Shown: positions 24,941 through 28,811 of the stretch, piece after piece
How positions within the stretch are numbered: the stretch's first letter is position 1
How the letters are laid out: each line of letters opens with the position of its first letter
Assembly (NCBI GenBank): GCA_964497925.1
Contig: CAZCFE010000015.1
Location: forward strand, 1 to 28,811
Reading direction: 5' to 3'
DNA: 28,811 nt
From: CAIYWZ01 sp964497925
GTDB taxonomy: Bacteria > Pseudomonadota > Alphaproteobacteria > CAIYWZ01
Notes under the pieces: generated by a model
The model's input: the letters and a program-made list of their open reading frames with translations, nothing else
What the model was told of the DNA's origin: nothing
Database searches by the model: none
Position numbers and translations under genes: made by a program

Positions 24941-25633
24941 ATGAAAACAATTGGTTTGCTTGGTGGGACTAGATGGGTTTCGACAATAGGGTATTATAAA
25001 CTTTTGAATGAATTTGTGGAAAAGGGTTTAGGTGGGTATCATAGCGCAAAAATTTTGTTTAAAAGTATTGATTATCATGATATTAAAATAAATTATGGAA
25101 AAAATCATCACAAGGTTGCTCAGCTTTTAAAAACAGAACTGCAAGGTCTCATTGACATGAAACCTGACTGTATCATTATCTGTTGCAACAGCTTGCATAA
25201 ATATTATGACATGATCAGGCAAGATCTTATTTTAAATATCCCCGTCATGCATGCTGTTCATTTGGTGGCAGAAGATTTAAAAAGAAAAAGCGCCAAATCA
25301 GTATTATTTCTTGCAACAAAGTTTACAATGGAAGATGGATTTTTTGCAAAAATTTTGGAAGAAAACGGAATTCATGTCACTGTTCCAAATGAGAGCGAAC
25401 ACCATGAAATGCAAATCATTCACGCAGAATTAATGCACAACAACATACGCCAAGAGTCGCAAGATTATTTTAAAAACCTGACCCAAAAATATCAAGGCGT
25501 AGATGCCGTTGTTCTGGGCTGTACAGAATATCCTTTGCTTCTAAACGAGCAAAATTCACACCTCCCAATTATCAACCCCGTTCACTTGCAGGCGATGGCT
25601 GCAGTGAATTATGCTTTGATGGGGGTCCAATAG
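24941..25633 (+). CDS. Aspartate/glutamate racemase family protein
   Basis: The 230-residue product belongs to the cofactor-independent Asp/Glu racemase superfamily, which interconverts L- and D-amino acids with two cysteines acting as acid and base. Both are present: Cys82 in CCNSLHK and Cys194 in GCTEYPLL. The N-terminal GLLGG motif is normal, but it continues as TRWVSTIGYY where many aspartate racemases have MSWEST. D-aspartate or D-glutamate could enter peptidoglycan, but another substrate is possible. The ATG at 24941 is chosen over one four codons earlier because GGAG lies six bases upstream. A strong promoter makes this an independent unit. Confidence 0.88.
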   Translation: MKTIGLLGGTRWVSTIGYYKLLNEFVEKGLGGYHSAKILFKSIDYHDIKINYGKNHHKVAQLLKTELQGLIDMKPDCIIICCNSLHKYYDMIRQDLILNIPVMHAVHLVAEDLKRKSAKSVLFLATKFTMEDGFFAKILEENGIHVTVPNESEHHEMQIIHAELMHNNIRQESQDYFKNLTQKYQGVDAVVLGCTEYPLLLNEQNSHLPIINPVHLQAMAAVNYALMGVQ

Positions 25634-25702
25634 TAAGACTTGGTGTATGTTGGAAATTGAAAAAACTAAGGTTAAACTTGCAAAGAATTTTAAGGAGGAA
25701 TT

Positions 25703-26353
25703 ATGAATAAAAAGACTTCAATACAAGCTATAGTGATGTTTTATTGTGCGCTTTATCTGGTTGATGCATTTAATGTATATCTAAGTAGTAAAGGTTATTT
25801 TAAAATTGAAAACACAGTTCTTAGCGTGGTTTTTGATGTTTTGAAACGTTTGATGATTTGGTCATTGCCCGTTTTGTTATTATTGAAAAATCCATTTGAT
25901 TATTTAAAGCTTAATGAGAATTTTTTAAAAGGTGTGATGGTTGGTTTATTTATCGGCATTTCTCTTTTATTATTAAGGGCAGGCGGGCTTTATCTATTCA
26001 AAGGATCTGTGGAGATTGATTTGGATCTCCCTCCACATGTTTGGTGGTCGGTAATTATTTTTGTGGGGTTTAGTGAGGAAGTCGTTTTCAGAGGCTATCT
26101 TTTGCAAAAAATTCAAGAAATATCAAGTTTCTGGACAGCAAATATTGCAACAACGGGGCTATTTATTTTGATGCATGTTCCCTATTGGGTTTTTGTTCTA
26201 AAATATGACTTTTCTTATGATATGTTGTCCCATAGCTTATCAATTTTATGGCTCAGCTTATTATTTGGTTTTGTGTTCAAAAAAACCAATTCCTTATGGG
26301 CATGTATAGTAATTCATTCTATTAATAATTTTATGACTTTTTGCGTAAAGTGA
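25703..26353 (+). CDS. CPBP-family intramembrane metalloprotease
   Basis: The 216-residue protein has about six membrane segments and the CPBP/CAAX-protease motifs: EEVVFRGYL (Glu125, Glu126, Arg130), the histidine in FILMHVPYW (His158) and the final HSINNF (His205, Asn209). These form a glutamate/histidine active site within the membrane. Bacterial members process peptides, take part in bacteriocin immunity or have unknown roles. AAGGAGG six bases before the ATG is the strongest ribosome binding site in the window. No bacteriocin precursor is evident beside it. The following pseudogene begins 11 bases after its stop. Confidence 0.92.
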   Translation: MNKKTSIQAIVMFYCALYLVDAFNVYLSSKGYFKIENTVLSVVFDVLKRLMIWSLPVLLLLKNPFDYLKLNENFLKGVMVGLFIGISLLLLRAGGLYLFKGSVEIDLDLPPHVWWSVIIFVGFSEEVVFRGYLLQKIQEISSFWTANIATTGLFILMHVPYWVFVLKYDFSYDMLSHSLSILWLSLLFGFVFKKTNSLWACIVIHSINNFMTFCVK

Positions 26354-26387
26354 TTGGTGAAAAAATGAGGAAGAGATTCAATGTCTT

Positions 26388-26486
26388 TTATATGTGCAAT
26401 GAGTTTAGACCGCTCAAAATATTTGCGAGATCTTCCCAATATTTTGTATCACTTTTATCTTGCAGTGCCCAAATCCAACCAAGGAT
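26388..26486 (-). pseudogene. Possible minus-strand coding remnant
   Basis: Opposite the odd 5' part of the mosaic frame, the minus strand reads 32 codons with protein-like composition (WIWALQDKSDTKYWEDLANI) and ends at TAA. It is cut exactly where the 62-bp repeat begins. The family is not recognised. It could be the tail of a gene truncated by the rearrangement, or chance. Confidence 0.25.
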
Positions 26487-26547
26487 TGAACGAACATACC
26501 CACGTTATTGCCCTAATTTTTCAATAAATACTATCGAAACAATAATA
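26486..26547 (+). repeat. 62-bp direct repeat, copy 1
   Basis: Identical over 62 bases to 28701-28762, starting TTGAACGAACATACCCACGT. Here it is embedded in the mosaic pseudogene; the flanks differ immediately on both sides. It is in the same reading frame as in copy 2. Confidence 0.97.
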
Positions 26548-26978
26548 AGAAAATATTTAAATTTAATTCAACAAAGTATTATCTTTAAAATAATAAAACC
26601 AGAGTATCCATTCCTTGGCTCTGTTATTAGGACCAGTATCGGCTCTCCATCTGCAGAAAAAATTGCCCAAGTATTACAAAATTATAAGAAGCCAAATCAA
26701 TTTTTAATTGGCGCTTTTTCATCTAAAAATTTAATTGCTGTTATTGGCTTTGGTGGCGCTGCCGTTGGAGATCCTGCCTGCGATCTTGTAATTGCATGGA
26801 CCTATTTATTCGGCAAAGCGCGTGAGATTTTTATATCAAAAATGGGTATGGATGCTGATACATGGCTTCGTGCACGTGCCTGGGCACTTTGGAAAGCAAC
26901 ATTTGAACTATGCCAGATAGCAGATAAGAGCAGCCCTGAGGCTGGTTTACAAAAACAAATAATTGATGAGGTTGTGGA

Positions 26979-27605
26979 GTGAGTAATAACAAGATTAAGG
27001 CTATTATTTTTGATGTCGATGGCGTGGTATTTAAAACTCACGATGAAAGCGGAAATTATTTATGGAGCCATAGCGTCAAAGAAGATCTTGGTCTGACATC
27101 AAAGCATTTCTCTCTTATTTTTTCAGAGAAATGGGAGAGCATAATTCGAGGTAAAATAAAACTGGATGATCATCTTCATGCTCTTTTCCAAGAAAAATTA
27201 TTTAAAGACTTGGGCATAACGCCAGAGCAGTATATTCAGTATTGGTTAACTCACGATCATCAAGTTAATCAAGACATATTAGATTTGGTAAAAAGTTTAA
27301 AAATCCAATGTTATCTCGGTACGAACCAAGAAGCTTTACGTACCGCTCATATTCTGGATACGGTTGGCTCTTATTTTAAAGAATGTTTTGCATCTTATAA
27401 AATTGGAGTTATTAAACCGGAACAAGGATTTTTTCAGCATATTGGAAAGGCACTATCGTTACTTCCACATGAGCTTTTACTGATTGATGACACAAAAAAT
27501 AACACCATCGGCGCACAAGATTGCGGTTGGCATGTTTATCATTACCAAAATGATACCCGCGGGCTTATGGATTTTTTGAAAAAATATGAGGTTATGAATG
27601 GATAA
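26979..27605 (+). CDS. HAD-superfamily hydrolase
   Basis: The 208-residue product is a HAD-type phosphatase. Motif I is IFDVDGVV (nucleophile Asp12, acid/base Asp14), motif II LGTNQEA (Thr115), motif III Lys146 in GVIKPE, and motif IV LLIDDTKNN (Asp170, Asp171). The helical cap between motifs I and II (about 20-95) places it in subfamily I. Such enzymes dephosphorylate sugar phosphates, nucleotides or similar; substrate unknown. The start is GTG with GAGG seven bases upstream, overlapping the mosaic pseudogene stop by four bases. It overlaps the methyltransferase gene by eight bases, so the two are co-expressed. Confidence 0.92.
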   Translation: MSNNKIKAIIFDVDGVVFKTHDESGNYLWSHSVKEDLGLTSKHFSLIFSEKWESIIRGKIKLDDHLHALFQEKLFKDLGITPEQYIQYWLTHDHQVNQDILDLVKSLKIQCYLGTNQEALRTAHILDTVGSYFKECFASYKIGVIKPEQGFFQHIGKALSLLPHELLLIDDTKNNTIGAQDCGWHVYHYQNDTRGLMDFLKKYEVMNG

Positions 27606-28350
27606 AACTTTAGATACCTATCTCAGCCTTTGCACAGAGGTTTACGATTTAAGCAGGCCGAATCCACCAGAAGATGATTATGCTTTTTATCGTGATTATG
27701 CCATGAGAGCGAACGGCCCTATTTTAGAGCCGATGTGTGGTGGTACAGGCCGATTTTTACTGCCCTTACTTGAAGAAGGTTTCAATGTGCATGGCTTTGA
27801 CGCCAGCGACCATATGCTTAAAGTCTTGCATGCTAAAGCCAAAACTAAAAATCTTGACGCTACGGTATGGAAAGGCTTTGTTGAAGATTTAAAACGTCCA
27901 GAAAAATACAATTTGATTTTTATTCCCAGTGGGTCTTTCTGTTTAATTATTGATCCTGCAGCAGTGAAATCAGCACTTAAAACACTTTATCATCATCTAA
28001 GCGATGATGGTGTTTTATTGTTTGAAGGTGAAACTCTTAAAGCTGTGTCACCACTTGATGTATGGCGTGGCTTTGTATGGCACAAACCCAATGGTCAGAT
28101 GATCATGCTAAGTTCATTAGCAACCATGAAGGAGAATGTTTGCAATTCGATCGGCAAATACAAACTGATCCACAACAACAGCATTATTCATACAGAAATT
28201 GAAGAATTGAAAGTCAGAATTTACGATCAGCATGAGTTAACTGAAATTCTCAAAAGTTGCGGATTTAAAGTTCGCGCAATAAAGGCTTTTGGTGGTTCAT
28301 CTACCCCAGACGAAAATGATGAGAGCGTTGTCTATGAATGCAGAAAATAA
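27598..28350 (+). CDS. Class I SAM-dependent methyltransferase
   Basis: The 250-residue product has a Rossmann-type methyltransferase domain with motif I ILEPMCGGTGRFLLPL (Gly48-Gly51), an acidic motif II GFDASDHML (Asp68) and VEDLKRPEKYNLIFIPSGSF as the motif IV region. A C-terminal segment with YDQHELTEILKSCGF is typical of small-molecule methyltransferases. The acceptor is unknown; no NPPY or similar motif points to a nucleic acid base. It overlaps the HAD gene upstream and the last gene downstream (17 bases), so three genes are translationally linked. Confidence 0.9.
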   Translation: MDKTLDTYLSLCTEVYDLSRPNPPEDDYAFYRDYAMRANGPILEPMCGGTGRFLLPLLEEGFNVHGFDASDHMLKVLHAKAKTKNLDATVWKGFVEDLKRPEKYNLIFIPSGSFCLIIDPAAVKSALKTLYHHLSDDGVLLFEGETLKAVSPLDVWRGFVWHKPNGQMIMLSSLATMKENVCNSIGKYKLIHNNSIIHTEIEELKVRIYDQHELTEILKSCGFKVRAIKAFGGSSTPDENDESVVYECRK

Positions 28351-28792
28351 TGTTTCTGATCTCTTAAATGCTTTATCAGATGAGGTTAACCGGCTCTATG
28401 GTTATGTCACAATACCTGGTGATAATTTTGGTGAGCCAGCCATTAATTCAGGCCCATGCGCTCCATTTGCTAATGCCTTTTTAAAGCTATGGAATCAGAG
28501 TTTTAGTAAAAAGGCACATATTGTTTTTATCATGGTTAAAAACTCAGATGAGTGTTGGCATGTTTTAGTACGTTTGCCCAATCGATTGCTTTATGATGGT
28601 GGACATGGAATTCATAGCGAAGAAAAATATAGCGATAAATTTGATATAGTGGACATGATAGAATATGACATTGAACTTTTAGAAAAGCATTCCTACGGTC
28701 TTGAACGAACATACCCACGTTATTGCCCTAATTTTTCAATAAATACTATCGAAACAATAATAGGTTCTGTTGAGAAATTTAATAAAGTATGA
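28334..28792 (+). CDS. Uncharacterised protein, possible cysteine-peptidase-like fold
   Basis: The 152-residue product from the ATG at 28334 is not recognised with certainty. SGPCAPFANAFLKLW (Cys42), CWHVLVRLPN (His76) and LLYDGGHG (Asp88) occur in the order and spacing of a small papain-like Cys-His-Asp triad, where a cysteine at a helix start is followed by a His strand and an Asp strand. This is a pattern inference only. There is no signal peptide. The C-terminal tail, residues 123-143, is encoded by the 62-bp repeat. The start overlaps the methyltransferase gene by 17 bases; an in-frame start 15 codons earlier is less likely. Confidence 0.6.
   Translation: MNAENNVSDLLNALSDEVNRLYGYVTIPGDNFGEPAINSGPCAPFANAFLKLWNQSFSKKAHIVFIMVKNSDECWHVLVRLPNRLLYDGGHGIHSEEKYSDKFDIVDMIEYDIELLEKHSYGLERTYPRYCPNFSINTIETIIGSVEKFNKV
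28701..28762 (+). repeat. 62-bp direct repeat, copy 2
   Basis: Identical to 26486-26547. This copy lies near the end of an apparently intact gene and is probably the source; copy 1 sits in a broken gene. The two copies are 2,215 bases apart and bracket the HAD and methyltransferase genes. Confidence 0.97.
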
Positions 28793-28811
28793 TAGAATGA
28801 GAATAAAACGA

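Larger units (their letters stand above)
26365..26982 (+). pseudogene. Mosaic remnant of an aminoglycoside phosphotransferase-like gene
   Basis: An open frame of 205 codons that looks assembled from pieces. Its first 40 codons match nothing I recognise. Next come 21 codons of the 62-bp repeat shared with the gene at 28334. The rest is an APH-like C-terminal half: EYPFLGSVIRTSIG resembles the inter-lobe segment, and GGAAVGDPACDLVIAWTYL with WALWKATFELC is a typical APH end. The N-terminal kinase lobe is missing, the catalytic HGDLHPGN loop is not recognisable, and the metal-binding DFG reads GFG. Catalysis is therefore very unlikely. The frame stays open and its stop overlaps the HAD gene's GTG, so it may still be translated. 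Confidence 0.75.

Noticed and set aside
20315..28351. 13-mer ATGCAGAAAATAA present near 20317 and 28338
   Set aside because: Short, AT-rich and without extended flanking identity, so probably chance.

Overview
The window is AT-rich bacterial chromosome. Its housekeeping proteins (AccD, HisS, RF1, PrmC, Dcd, TrxB) look alphaproteobacterial. The AT bias, a secreted RAP-domain protein, an autotransporter-like lipoprotein and a cluster of resistance-type enzymes suggest an intracellular or amoeba/protist-associated lineage such as Holosporales. That placement is an inference from gene content and was not tested with a phylogeny.

Positions 1-4390 (all minus strand): the start of a rhodanese-domain gene, a roughly 500-base non-coding stretch with a GC-richer palindromic island, tRNA-Ser(CGA), then accD, a YmdB-type metallophosphoesterase, trxB and an MBL-fold hydrolase. 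Positions 4511-7718 (plus): a good promoter followed by hisS-prfA-prmC, packed with short gaps or overlaps. Positions 7692-11594 (minus): from a consensus-like promoter, an operon of autotransporter-like lipoprotein, secreted nuclease-like protein, a 48-residue basic protein and dcd, with dcd running tail-to-tail into prmC. Positions 11603-16453 (minus): a trehalose/maltose-type ABC importer (binding protein, two permeases, ATPase) with an RluA-type pseudouridine synthase at its end. Divergent from it is putA (16612-19713), which encodes a bifunctional proline-to-glutamate enzyme.

Positions 19719-28811 (plus) look accessory. They hold a chloramphenicol phosphotransferase-like kinase, a GlcG/DUF336 protein, a GNAT enzyme, a three-domain GNAT fusion carrying an in-frame palindromic insertion, a SAP-DUF6434 protein, a secreted RAP-domain protein, an Asp/Glu racemase, a CPBP membrane protease, a broken mosaic aminoglycoside-phosphotransferase-like gene, a HAD hydrolase, a SAM methyltransferase and a possible cysteine-peptidase-like protein. 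A perfect 62-bp direct repeat brackets the HAD-methyltransferase segment and supplies part of the mosaic pseudogene, so this end has been rearranged recently.

The most unusual items are the lipoprotein/nuclease/dcd operon, the secreted RAP protein, the triple-GNAT gene with its palindromic insertion, and the 62-bp repeat with the gene remnants around it. No CRISPR array, complete insertion sequence, rRNA or phage structural gene is visible.
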